Assembly (NCBI GenBank): GCA_928085145.1
Contig: OV725079.1
Location: 50,974,308-51,038,307, forward strand
DNA length: 64,000 nt
Direction of reading: 5' to 3'
DNA from: Nezara viridula
Lineage: Eukaryota > Arthropoda > Insecta > Hemiptera > Pentatomidae
Position numbers and translations under genes: made by a program
In this document: positions 10,364 to 20,822 of the stretch, one piece after another
How positions within the stretch are numbered: the stretch's first letter is position 1
How the letters are laid out: every line of letters starts with the position of its first letter
Notes under the pieces: model-generated
What the model saw: only the letters and a program-made list of their open reading frames with translations
Told to the model about the DNA's origin: nothing
The model's database searches: none

Positions 10364-10528
10364 TTAATTTTCTAGAAACTTCATAAGTTTATTAATGATT
10401 TCTTCCTGGTTTCCCAGGGATGCTGATATTATATTCTGGGGTATTCCGAGATCTTTTAAACTTGTGGTGTAAAAAGGGCACTCTTCCAAAACATGTTTTA
10501 TAGTTAATGGCTGATGATGACGAAACAT
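10364..10528 (-). pseudogene. RT C-terminal fragment, 54 aa
   Basis: The frame begins MFRHHQPLTIKHVLEECPFY and ends KLMKFLEN-stop (10364-10366). PLTIKHVLEECPFY is the typical post-RT/RNase-H segment of I/R1/Jockey-type elements, in which His and Cys belong to a CCHC-like finger. The two N-terminal Cys positions are beyond the truncation. The end resembles the C-terminus of the fragment at 35108-35364. Confidence 0.8.
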
Positions 10529-10530
10529 TT

Positions 10531-12679
10531 ATTTTTGTTTAAGTGATAACTGAACGAATGACTGATAATTATTTACTCACCTATCCTAGTTAATATTGAG
10601 AACTTCCCTTAGAATATTCGATAAAGATAGTTGGACAGTCTGGAACAATATAGTCATTTTTGGGTCAGTTAAACATTTATTCATTATAAAAGGATGTTGT
10701 TATGTAATGAAACAATTATTCCATTATGTGAAGAACAACAAAGACTCCCGTGATTCATATGAATATTCGTATTATGCTATTTACGACAGTTCAAGGATAG
10801 AGTAACATACAAACTGTACATTATGTAAAAAGGTCCCTCAGCTTAGAAAATAAAGTTCCTGATTTGAATCCTCGTACAACCGGATGGGATGTATATGCAT
10901 CTTAGACAATTGTAGGTTGTAAACATAAACGTGCCTGAGTATTTTTAATATTTGACCTTTGATCAAAAATAAATAATCATGCAAACCGGAATCACCCAAG
11001 TTCAAGGATGAGTTCAGAAAACGCTACCTGCTTCTCTTAAGCCATGTTTTTTTTTTTGTTTTTGGTTTTGCTATCTTTACTTCTGACAGAGTTTGAGGTA
11101 ATTCATGCAAGGGTAAGAGTGGCCAAGATACCTCAGTACTCCAGAACTCAATATTTATTTCCATTACTTACTTAAATTGATTTGGAATGTACACTAACGT
11201 GTACAATGGAATGTACACTAACAGAGACTGAAAAATCCATCGTGTTACGAAAGGATAGATCAAATAGAACACGAATATTGGAGAATGATCATTCAGCGAT
11301 TCAATTATTATTTGGAATTCAAGGAAAACAATAAAAAAGGTTATTAATGAAGACCAATCAATACCTAACGATAAGACACGGCTAACTGGTTCTGATAAAA
11401 GGAGCTTTCAAGAATTATGAACTAGATTGCAAGAGATTTTGTAAATGACCAAACTGTGTATATAGATACAAAGATATAGAGCTGATATATATAAACAATA
11501 CGGGAGCGTAGAATTAATTGTCATATTTAAAACGATAAATCCAATGAACCATTTAGCATAATATAACATTTTATAACATTAAAATTGATAGTTTTCCAGT
11601 AAAATTATTAAATCAAGAAATATTATTATTTCAGTAGTTTAACTTTCAATTACGAATGCATTAAATATATAGTATGGGAAACTATTATGTTTCCTCCTGT
11701 TGGACTGATAATTGATTTTAATAATTAAATACTATTTGACCCTTCCGAATAATCCATATAGTAGTTATATTGGTCAGAGACCAATATGGTAATATGGGTC
11801 ATTCCACATCAATCCAACACAAGAAGGGCTTAATCTCAGGTTTTCTTGAAATTCGGCATAGTTGTACTATTCGTAGGGACTTGAAAAAATATGAGATAGT
11901 TTTACTGAGATAAGTCAATTCATTTTTGAAGTAGACTCTGTAAAAACCTCATAAAGGGCCCTAAAAATATAAAACAGCAAGATTAAGAACTGCCCTAGAA
12001 ACTTTCCTAATTTGACTTTTTATCTGGCATTGATGTCATTTTAAAGCATATTAAATGTTCTTTCCGATACACAGCACTATTTATTTTAGACAATCTTTTT
12101 AATATCAAATTTAAAATTTCAATTTCAGATTTCTCTGAAAGTATATATTTAATTTTTTTTCTATGAATGCATGGGCTTTTATTGAATCATGGGGAGAATT
12201 TATGAACGTAAGATGGCTTCATTGCTGAACAAAACGAAAAATAATATTCAATTTCTATAAATGTAAATCTTTATTTATATTAATTACTGAAATGATGTTA
12301 ATATTTACATTTTCCTAAAAACAAACCAGAATAAGGTTTTAAATAATACGTCCAAAGGTGCATTGACTACATCGAGTAACAGGATCTTTTATCAAGATGG
12401 AAAACAAGGACCTATCAGTGTCAACAAATGTAAGTTTATTGGAAGATCTTTACAACATCTGAAACCTCCAAAAAACAAATATTTTTCATATAGTTTTGTG
12501 AATGAAAGAATAGTATTAGGTAGTGGTCAGTAGATAGTAGATAACATTTCTAACATGAAGTTTGAATATTCAAATCAAGAAAACTACATCAAATCAGTAT
12601 TTTCAATTCGCTTTGACGAAGCAATACCTATTAAATGAGCACAACAATAACCATGTTTTCATAATTTCTCTGTTCTTTT
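10531..12679. other. Unassigned AT-rich DNA
   Basis: No gene recognised. There is one 69-codon open frame at 10596-10805 without a known domain. The rest shows no coding, RNA or repeat signature that I can support. Confidence 0.4.
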
Positions 12680-12748
12680 TTACTTTCAATTACCTATATA
12701 TGTAATATATAGTAGAGAAAGTATTGCGATCGTGAAAATTTTCAAATC
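12680..12748 (+). repeat. Dispersed repeat R2, copy 2
   Basis: Matches 7650-7720 (CTTTCAATTACCTATATATG, then GTATTGCGATCGT). It lies 39 bp upstream of the foldback element, so the two may be parts of one larger element. Confidence 0.65.
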
Positions 12749-12786
12749 ATTTTCAAATCATTCAAATCGTTGACATTGATATAATA

Positions 12787-13248
12787 TGAGAAGGAGTTGG
12801 TCGGGGGAGCGGTCAAATAAATACTAAATTTTTAAAAAATAGTATTTTTAATTGTACATGGTGAAAATAAAATAAATGAATTATAAGTAGATATTAAATA
12901 AGAAACGGTTGTCTGATAAAGTAATAATAAGATGACATCAGAGATATAGTGGGTGACAGTGTAGTTAAAATATCAAGTATTCAAAGTAAAATATCAAGTA
13001 TTAAAATACTTGATATTTTACCTACACTGTCACCCACTATATCTCTGATGTCATCTTATTATTTCTTTATCAGACAACTGGTTCATATTTAATATCTACT
13101 TGTAATTCATTTATTTTATTTTCACCATGTACCTTTTATATTTTGTAGCCCTGATGAATACCTACAAGTTGGGTCGAAACAATTAAAAATGCTATTTATT
13201 TAAAAATTTAGTATTTATTTGACCGCATCCCCTGACAACTCCTTCTCA
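12787..13248. mobile_element. 462-bp foldback element (Penelope-like ends)
   Basis: Two near-perfect inverted arms meet around 12995-13001. The outer ends are TGAGAAGGAGTTGGTCGGGG and its complement, followed by GCGGTCAAATAAATACTAAA. The same end type occurs at 16553, 17800 and 59827. The right arm carries a 48-bp segment (13133-13180) with a hammerhead-like motif. The left arm lacks exactly this segment while keeping the flanks (TTAATT joined to GTACATGG). There is no coding capacity and no convincing target duplication. The Penelope-like assignment is by motif and inverted-end layout only. Confidence 0.8.
13148..13182 (+). ncRNA. Hammerhead-like motif, partly decayed
   Basis: GCC, CUGAUGA (13151-13157), an AU bulge, a stem ACCUA/UGGGU, a C, then GAAAC (13176-13180). 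The nucleotides after GAAAC are AAUU, so the GUC triplet and closing helix seen at 59896-59934 are missing. Confidence 0.55.
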
Positions 13249-14100
13249 AATAATAATAATGATTGATGCTATACGCAGTCGTAAAAGGAAATAAAAAGCG
13301 ATTTAAACTTATAAATTTAAAAGATTCGATGGGCGAGAAAAATATGATAATTAAATGTTTAAAATGAAGTTATAACGTCGGTTTCACTTTGACTTCCCTA
13401 TTTATGATAATACCTATTTACTCTAAGATTGGTAAGTAAAAGTTGCGTGATACGCTCACCGCACCAGTTTTTTTTTATAGAGAGGTTTCAATAATTTTTC
13501 TGTATTCTTATTTGATTAATATCAAACTAAAATATAGTGGATAACAGTTTATTTCTCTGCGACCCTTGTTACTGATTAGTGTGCTGTGCTATCGGTCATG
13601 TTTAAATTTGTTTACCACGTAGTGAGCTTAAAAGATAGTCAACTGTATAAATTAGACCAACATGAGAGTTAATATTTCTAGGAAACGGTGAATTAATTTT
13701 TATTTTGTAATAGCTGTTACGGCGATTTTACTAATGTGTGTTAATTTAAAATCACACCGATATTTAAATACTAAATAATAAAACTAAAAATCCTGAAGGG
13801 TCTTAGGTTTTCAGTACTTTATATACAGTAAAATTATATATTTTCATTGCTTACTTTTAGATCTTGGTAAATACAATCATTAAATTGATAATTAATATGG
13901 GTAACTTTTATATACATTCAAAATACGAAGAAAGGTGGTAAAATTAAATACGGTTGCATATAAATACTTCAATCGCATAGAAAATATTAGGTTATAAATT
14001 AGATAAGAGTAAATAAATCAATGGAAGGTATGCAGCTCCATTAATGACCAGCGCTGAGGCCATATTAAGAGCGGCGTTACTCAGTAATCTCTAGAGGAGC
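13249..14100. other. Unassigned AT-rich DNA
   Basis: I see nothing beyond random short open frames. Confidence 0.45.
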
Positions 14101-14144
14101 GTTTGTTTTTAAAATTTGAAGAAATCACTCCTTCGAAGGTGTAG

Positions 14145-14438
14145 CGTCATCAGGATCCAAGGACGGATGGAGCGGGCAGATTCACAGCAGATGAAGAAGA
14201 GTCCAGGATTCAGGATACAGCTCTTGCCTATAGTAACAGTTCTCAAAGGTCAAGGGCGGTGGCCCAATCTGACCCTTCCTCTGATCTCACCTTCGGGATG
14301 GCCCGCCAGGAACACCGTTGTCCAAATACTGCTGAAATTCAGTCAATATATGTTAATGATAGAGTCAGGCAAACTGTGGCCTCTATTACATATCACAAAA
14401 TAAGATATCCGTCTTACATGAAATCACAACAAAACTAA
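14145..14438 (+). pseudogene. Unknown 97-codon coding-like segment
   Basis: An open frame without an initiating ATG follows a TAG at 14142-14144 and ends TAA at 14436-14438. Its composition is hydrophilic and protein-like (DGAGRFTADEEESRIQD, FGMARQEHRCPN). The last ~22 codons (DRVRQTVASITYHKIRYPSY) recur on the minus strand at 9552-9616. All three nucleotide differences there are synonymous third positions (ACT/ACG, CAC/CAT, CCG/CCA). A GTAG just before the frame could be a splice acceptor. This could be an exon of a repeat-encoded protein or a captured host exon. No family was recognised. Confidence 0.5.
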
Positions 14439-15060
14439 GGTGTGTGATTCAGACCACACGATAGAAGTGAACATCAACAAGACGAGATTAATAATATGAA
14501 ATATAAATTAAAAATAATAGCTCATTATAAAGAGGATGAAATATTGAACATTTCCCTTGCTTACAGAATGCAGGTCCGATTTTTAGTTTCTGAGTTATTT
14601 TAATCCATAACTTCAATAAAACTTGTTATAATTTGGTTTTCGAAACATTTTTTTCCCTTTTCGTCTCTCTAACGCGGCTTGGCGTTAAGATACAATTTTT
14701 AATAAGAGCCCATTACAGAGAGGATGAAATGCTGAACAATTTCCTCGCTTACGGTATGCAGGTCCGATTTTTAGTTTTTGAGTCGACTGATTGAAGTGTT
14801 TTTGCACATGGATTAAAATATCTCAAAAACTGAAAATCGGACCTACATACCGTAACCATCTGCTATAGACAACATCACATCTTTTTCCAAAAGTAAGTGT
14901 AATATCATGTTGAGTCACAGCCATTATATTAAATGCAATATCATTTTTTCGAATGTTTATTTTTCAGTCAATCACAGATTTTATATACTATAATCTATTT
15001 TTATTAATTAATTAATAACCTTGCATATTGATTTGCACCTGCCAACAATTGACCAATGAT
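14439..15060. repeat. Unit repeat, copy C
   Basis: It starts with the inverted hairpin tail (GGTGTGTGATTCAGACCACA). Minus-oriented units follow to about 14782, then a short plus-oriented head of a unit (GACTGATTGAAGTG..., GGATTAAAATATCTCAAAAA), then the spacer 14865-15056 that is ~95% identical to 8757-8957. Arrangement and near-identity indicate recent shared origin or recombination with copy B. Confidence 0.8.
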
Positions 15061-15089
15061 TTCATACCAATTCACAGGGAAATATTAAC

Positions 15090-15250
15090 ATACTAATAAC
15101 AAATGCTTCAGCTGACATGCCATCAATACGAGGAGGAGAGTAAAAAGGTGCTGGATGAGAGACCTCCTACCTTAACAAACCATTGTAATTAAATCAAACA
15201 AGAGAAGAAGTACTGCTGGATGCTGTCCTTCCCAATGCCTGCCATGTCAT
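15090..15250 (+). mobile_element. Jockey-like 3' end (plus)
   Basis: The plus frame ends RRRVKRCWMRDLLP-stop (15173-15175), matching RRLKRSWMRNFLT at 44300 and KRSWMRDLL at 58030. About 75 bp of 3' UTR follow, with CTGCTGGATG and AATGCCTGCC blocks shared with 58080-58140. It is heavily 5'-truncated. Confidence 0.75.
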
Positions 15251-15518
15251 CGATAGGTCCAGATAAATATTTGAAGATAAAAAAAATATTAATTTATAAT
15301 ATTACGGATATTAATACAATTATTGCCTTTACAGAAGGCACATAATAACTGTCTCATATCATAATTAGGTATCAGAATTAATTCATTTCCTGCCAGAGAT
15401 GTACAAAATCGGAATCCATGATTACAACTGAAAACAAACTTAATGACCACGCAAATTTTATACTTTATTCATTGGCACTATAAATATAGCAAAAATCTGT
15501 TGGCCCAACACACAACTT

Positions 15519-15660
15519 TCACTTACCGCTCTACTTTGAATAGAATTTATTTTCTGGCAATATTGGGCTATTACAAAATTTATGAGGTGCATTTTAAACG
15601 GAACTAAAGCTTAAAGCTTACAGATAACAAATCATTAAGACCATTACAATTACAAAATCA
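15519..15660 (+). repeat. Dispersed repeat R1, copy 2
   Basis: Homologous to 5352-5498. Conserved blocks are TTTCACTTACCGCTCTACTT, TTATTTTCTGGCAATATTG and AAAGCTTACAG. Confidence 0.7.
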
Positions 15661-16304
15661 ATTAATTAGGCAATACAAATCTATTATATCTTAATTGTTT
15701 TCTCAATTTATATTTTAATTTGTATATAAAGTATATGAATGTAAACATAGAGCCATAATAATCAATGCCCTAGTTTGTGGAAGATTGTATTATTTTTCTT
15801 AATAAATTCATTTTGACTAGGGATGTTTGAAAGAAGGAGATAAGGATTCATATTTGTAAAAGCTTTAGGAGCAATAATTAAAAACTTATCTACATATATA
15901 AAAAAATCGTATTACTGGGAACTAGATTAATCAATATTGGTCGAATTACTGAAAGCCTATAAAAGTATTAAATAAATATTATGTTACAAAGCAGATATCA
16001 CTTTTTTTTAGATGAACTAATTTTATTCTTTCCTGGAGAAATTTTTATCTTAAGGTTTATGCTTGAAATGAGTTGATATAATTATTATTTTTTCTTTTTG
16101 TGACGAAAAATACAATTTATTTTGCACCTTTTAATGATTCTGCCGCATTTATTGTTATAAGGTCTTATAAATTATTCCGGAGAGGCGTCAATTCCCAGCA
16201 TGATTAAGTTTGAAATAAATTCATTTCAATAAATGAGAGCATTAAGCAATTCATTGGTCGATGGTTGGAACCACCACAGGCGGTCATAATTTTTATTATA
16301 CCAT
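15661..16304. other. Unassigned AT-rich DNA
   Basis: No signature recognised. Confidence 0.45.
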
Positions 16305-16420
16305 TTACAGGCCGCGGTGTCCTGCGCAATGATGGGGAGTGTCCTTGAGCGCCTAGTCAAGGGCTGTGTGGGTTCGATACACAGCTGATATTTATTTCTT
16401 GATGGTCCTGCAAAATAAAT
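16305..16420 (+). repeat. Possible tRNA-related SINE head
   Basis: A GC-rich island in AT-rich DNA contains GGCCGCGGTGTCCTGCGC and a B-box-like GGTTCGATAC at 16371-16380 with flanking complementary TGTGTGG/TACACAG. The A box is weak and I could not fold a full cloverleaf. It is unlike SINE-1 and SINE-2, so it may be a third SINE family or a tRNA relic. Confidence 0.35.
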
Positions 16421-16620
16421 TATGACACTCCTACTTTGGTTGGAACACTCATTACACATAATCACGTTTTTTCTTCAAAAAGTTGGCTTAATCAAGAAGC
16501 TACAATATAAAGCAGATAATATTGGATATTAATAATTGGCCGTTGCATTATAAAGGAAGGAGATAGGCGGGGGAAGCGGTAATAAATAGGCTAAATAGTG
16601 GCAAAACTATTTTATTAAAA

Positions 16621-16660
16621 GTTAACGTTTCGACCCGACTTTGCAGGTCCTCTTCAGGGC
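16621..16660 (-). ncRNA. Hammerhead-like motif in left inverted repeat
   Basis: The minus strand reads GCC, CUGAAGA, G, a perfect 6-bp stem GACCUG/CGGGUC with a 6-nt loop, then GAAAC-GUU. Position 7 of the hammerhead box is variable, so CUGAAGA is allowed, and GUU fits the NUH rule. The closing helix after GUU is not complementary to GCC. The activity of this copy is doubtful. Confidence 0.55.
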
Positions 16661-17683
16661 TAGAACGGACAAGATACAAAAATATAGAAAATAGTGGAAG
16701 TTACATAATATTTAGACAAAAAATTATAAACAATGTGAATAAGCTTATTAAAATTATAAACAGTAAGTATATTAAAATATAAACAAAGTAAGCTAAGTAA
16801 CAAGATCCTAAACTGAAGTAATAGATGTTAAACATTGGTTATAGTGTAGTATATAATATATGCAAATGTTATACTTCTACAGATCTACAGAGATATTGAA
16901 AGAAAAAGAAAAAGGATATAATATGAAATAATAGACATAAAGGAATGTGGAGAAAGAAAAGAAAAAAGAAAACCAAAAAATTAAATAAATAAGTAAATAA
17001 AATTAGAAGAATAAAATTAGACTTACAGGTGTGTTTAGCTAGGAGTTTCACTTAGAACTGGAAAACCAGGGTAAGGGCAGGTATTGGGGAATTTGCTGAC
17101 TTGTATTTATTGAATGGGGAAAAACCTAGAAAATTACAGTATCTAAAATTTGAAGATATGGATGGTTACAAGGGAAAAAATACTATATCTATGAAATATT
17201 AAATTATAAATATATACATATACATATAAAATAGAATTAAGAGATTATAGATAAGAGTACAATGTGAATAAAACACAAATGCAAGAAGTAAAACATACGT
17301 AGAAGTTAAATATAAATATAGAAATAAGAGCATACATTGCAGAACTTACTTAGATGTATAGAGAGGGGAAAAAATGAATAATTTAGAATATAATTACATT
17401 TGGTTGTACATATGTAAGAAAATTACATTTGAATATTAGATAATATTGAGACATGGTTAAAAAATAAAATGAATACAAAGTGAAAACGGGTGATCATACA
17501 TTGATGTAGATAGATAAAATTAAAATAAAATAAAAGAGATATCATAGAAAGCGGAAATACTTAAAATAATGAACAACTAAATTGAATTAATCAATAAAAA
17601 TTGAAAGTAGATAAAAATGAAATTAATAGGATGTAATATATAAGTTATTTTTCACTTATAAGATTTAAAATGTGTCTATATGT

Positions 17684-17726
17684 TCTAGCAATGAAGAAGA
17701 CCTGCAAAATCGGGTCGAACCGTTGG
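17684..17726 (+). ncRNA. Hammerhead-like motif, right repeat, decayed
   Basis: Counterpart of 16621-16660. The first C of the CUGAAGA box is now A (ATGAAGA), and GAAAC has become GAACC, which should abolish any activity. The stem GACCUG.../CGGGUC is kept. Confidence 0.5.
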
Positions 17727-18069
17727 ATTTTAATAAAATAGTTTTGCCTCTATTTAGACTATTTATGACCGCCACCTCCGACCATCTCCTTTCTATTTAA
17801 AGCAGATAATGTTTGTTATATATCCCCTGTCACTTATAATGCCACATATTTGATTATAAAATCCCTTTCGTTGTAAGATTATTTTGCACATCACGCCTTA
17901 AAGTGGATGCAGAAAAAAAATCAATGTATATGTAATTATATATTTCAAATCAGTTAATATTTATTCCCTAGTGATTCTGGGGATAAATCATAAAGCTCTG
18001 ATTCTTTTTAGGGAAGATCAGCTGACTCTATTACCATTCAATTAAACAATAATACAGATACTCATTCCG

Positions 18070-18485
18070 GGTCTCAGGAGCGGTAGATTTTTGATGACTA
18101 GCTTGGTCAGATTAGTCAGTGAGATCCCGAGACGTTCCCGTGTCTCCTACTGCTACGCCGATTTAGAGTTGCTCTTCCCTTTCTTCCATGAATCATATTT
18201 GCAAGGCACATTCCTCTATCAAATTATCAACAGCCGTCGATCCTCCTATAGGTACGATCTTCTCCAATTCAACGCCTCTTTGCACTCTCTCACCACACGA
18301 TCCCTAACATCAGAACTTAATACTCTTTTTCACAGATCCGCCTTCTTTTCAAAACTCTTTCGTTGTCCGCTCTGCTTCTTTCTGGAATTTCATTAAAAAT
18401 CCGGTACACTCCCTCCCTCCCCACCTTTGAAACCCTCCTATTCCAATTTCTATTCCCGCAACAGTTAGAAAACAGCTAACCACAT
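18070..18485 (+). pseudogene. Jockey-like RT C-terminal fragment (plus)
   Basis: The open frame at 18091-18396 includes YLQGTFLYQIINSRRSSYRY and LTSELNTLFHRSAFFSK. A frameshift near 18355 leads to FWNFIKNPVHSLP and a stop after FLFPQQLEN. It aligns in layout with FLATFLYQIIRTHRASYFF in the 53.5-kb copy. It has the region after the RT core only, with no catalytic residues. Confidence 0.75.
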
Positions 18486-18589
18486 ATCGAGTAATAATGT
18501 GTAAAACAGCGTTTTTACTTTACTTTATTTTTATTTTTTGTATATATTACTTATGATCTTATATATATACATTAGCGCAAACAGAGCTT

Positions 18590-18985
18590 TCTTTTTGCTC
18601 TCAAAGGTATTGAAATCCCGAAAAATCTCAAGAATTCTCAAACTAAGAGTGTTCAATGCTACGATAAAGCCAGTTCTAATATGTTGCTGTGAAACCTGGA
18701 CACTAACCAGCACCTTAGAAAAAAGTGTAGAAAGATTTGGAAAATCCTCTGCACGATAACCGGAGCGATCTGGGATCAGAGTACGAATGGAGATGGAATA
18801 CCAATAAAGAACTGCTTACAGAAACTGGTCAAAAAGTAAATAGATAGATAGAATCAACAAAAATGCAACAGAGCCGCGTGCAGATAAATGGAAAGAAATA
18901 GTTCAAGACAGGCAGAGATGGAGCGGGCTTGTTAAGGCGGCAAAAGATCTACATGGTATGTAATGACAACAGAAAAAAAAAATAT
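18590..18985 (+). pseudogene. RTE-like RT C-terminal fragment, copy 1
   Basis: The frame at 18538-18759 reads LKLRVFNATIKPVLICCCET and WTLTSTLEKSVERF, the CETW segment typical of RTE-clade elements. Further downstream DKWKEIVQDRQRWSGLV and KAAKDLHG give the C-terminus. Relative to 27325-27690, a ~130-bp block is missing around 18840. Both copies also carry frame breaks. Confidence 0.8.
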
Positions 18986-20389
18986 ATATTTTCTTTCACA
19001 CCATCTTTCTTTTGACAACACGGTTATATATATATATATATATATAAACTTAAGATAACAATTATAGTCGGATAATAGGTCATGAAATACACTTGAATGA
19101 GCTAAAACAACTTATGTTTATTCTTTTTATTCAATCGTTTCGAACCCTGTTTTTTAACATAAATAATGGGATCCTCTTCAGTTTTTTAATTGAGCATAGA
19201 TACCTCAAGTCGGTCTGCACGCTGATAGCTCCTCCGCCCCCCCCCCCCCCATCCCCTCCCAACAGTACCGCTACAAGGACATCAAGCTACTCATGTATAT
19301 ATGCATATGTAATTCAATAAGTATTCAAATTTCTTTTATTGATAGGAGATTTGTTGCTCATTATTACAGGATCTTATTTCGTATTCTATTGTTGTTGTTT
19401 TTTAAAAATAATTTTCTTGTTTTTATTATATTTTTAATCTTTTTAAGTATACAGCTATTATTTTGTTTCATAGTTTGTTTAATTTCTTATTTTTATTGTA
19501 TATAATTGTAGTATTTTGTAAGTAGTCTCATTGGTTTGATTTTGTATATGTAATTTATTTACTTATAGCTAATTATCCACTTGTTTTTCAATGTAAGAGT
19601 GTTTCTGGTCAGATGTTAATCTTTTTTTCTGTAACATTCTGTTATTCTCAACTGACTTCATTTCAGAATAAAGTTATTTTCTATCTGTCTATTTTCACAA
19701 ACGAGGTGTCGGAAGATAATGTCGCGAAGAAGTAACAAATCCTAATTTCAAGTCTTTATTTCTAACTGCAACTTTAACAAAAGTGATTGAACAAGTAAGT
19801 GGTATCAATATTCCGAATGTGATAGGTTTAGGGATAGAGGTGAGAAAAGTCGGGTTTAAGAGATACCGAAGCAGATATCTTATCTTAGTTTAGCCTCCTA
19901 GGTTCCAAGGTATCAATAGGATACTTATCAAGAATCGTTAAGTTTTTTAAATATCGTTATTTATTAAAGTGTATGGTAAACTAAAAATCTAGCGAATGAT
20001 CCCTTGGAAACCTCGGATAATATATAAACAATTGTTGGCATTTTTAATAAAAACATCCACAATTTTATGGACATTTTTTTTTGGCTAATAACATAGAGTA
20101 GATCTCTTCATTACTGAGTTAGCATATATTTCCGGACAGTTGAGCATTATTGCTCAACTGTAATATTTTCCAGTCGGACAAACTATCTAATTACTTATTA
20201 AGTAAACTCTTACTTCAACTTAAAGAAATGTAACTTCATCAATTATGTGTTCAATTGAATTAGTTTATAATATTGTTATTATCAATAAATATGTTTCCTT
20301 AATTCCGCTTATACTTAAAATGCATTAGTGAAAAGTAGGGTAAATATCTAATGCCAGTGTCCTCGCATGAGAATACTAGTATTTTTGTA
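18986..20389. other. Unassigned, with (TA)n and poly-C tracts
   Basis: A (TA)n tract lies near 19025-19047, a 14-nt C run at 19238-19251, and AATAAAG near 19667 after a T-rich stretch. The last could be the 3' end of a retrotransposon. No coding signature was recognised. Confidence 0.4.
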
Positions 20390-20822
20390 ACAAAATATAT
20401 ATATTTTTTTATTGAATATATTAATACAACAAGCATATGTGATCTATGTTATTATAACATGACTAGACATGTAGAGAAACTACACATTGTTATACTATAA
20501 GAAGAGCTATTATATTAGAAGTTTACGAGACCATCTTCTTTTCAGATGTCTAGGAGGGTCCTCAACAATTACAGGAGGAAGCAAGGTTAAAACCTAGGTT
20601 CTCATGAGCCTATAATTTATTATGGAAGATAGGTATCTGGATTGAGACAACAGCATGTGTAACATTAGAGTCCTTGTGAATGTTTTTATTTGTGACAAAA
20701 TAAGGCGTGTAGAGGATTTAGGATTGTAAGTGTTGGATACCAGACGAATTCTATGTTTAATTAGAGCCCCAAAGCTTAATTCCGTAACTTTCAATGATCC
20801 TTATTGTAGTAATTTAAATGAG
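20390..20822 (-). pseudogene. Decayed Jockey-like RT C-terminus (minus)
   Basis: The minus strand reads GIKLWGSN, IQHLQS, TPYFVTNKNIHKDSNVTH and IPIFHNKL, with several in-frame stops. It lines up with GVELWGS...NAPYFVINKTVHNDLNVSD of the copy at 31930-32392. A KRRW-type C-terminus around 20535 and a T-rich UTR end near 20400 follow. Confidence 0.8.

Larger units (their letters stand above)
10066..10530 (-). mobile_element. I-like non-LTR retrotransposon 3' end (minus)
   Basis: This is a minus-strand insertion, truncated at about 10528. It consists of the last 54 codons of an RT ORF (10364-10528), then a ~290-bp AT-rich 3' UTR. It ends with a stem-loop motif at 10076-10112 and an AAAC-rich tail (AAACAAACAAAC). 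The same UTR end is found at 47579-47930. Clade assignment is tentative and rests on the C-terminal zinc-finger-like region. Confidence 0.8.
16521..17797. mobile_element. 1.28-kb inverted-repeat element, Penelope-like
   Basis: The left terminal block (16553-16665) and right terminal block (17684-17797) are inverted copies of ~115 bp. They share GCAAAACTATTTTATTAAAA and the CGGGTCGAA motif, with end sequence AAGGAGATAGGCGGGGG or its complement. A 13-bp duplication TAAAGCAGATAAT flanks the unit (16508-16520 and 17798-17810). Between the left copy and the inverted repeat is a ~32-bp extension. Inverted terminal blocks, short extensions and ~13-bp duplications are described for Penelope-like elements. 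The interior is AT-rich, without an RT or GIY-YIG domain, so it is non-autonomous. Confidence 0.75.

Noticed and set aside
10511..10526. CTGATGATGACGAAAC on the plus strand, a hammerhead-like string without a stem
   Set aside because: It is the antisense of codons in the RT C-terminal frame (10364-10528), and no helix II can form, so it is coincidental.
14116..14403. The 95-codon ATG-starting frame at this position
   Set aside because: The other frame (14145-14438) has better composition and the synonymous-only pattern with 9552-9616.
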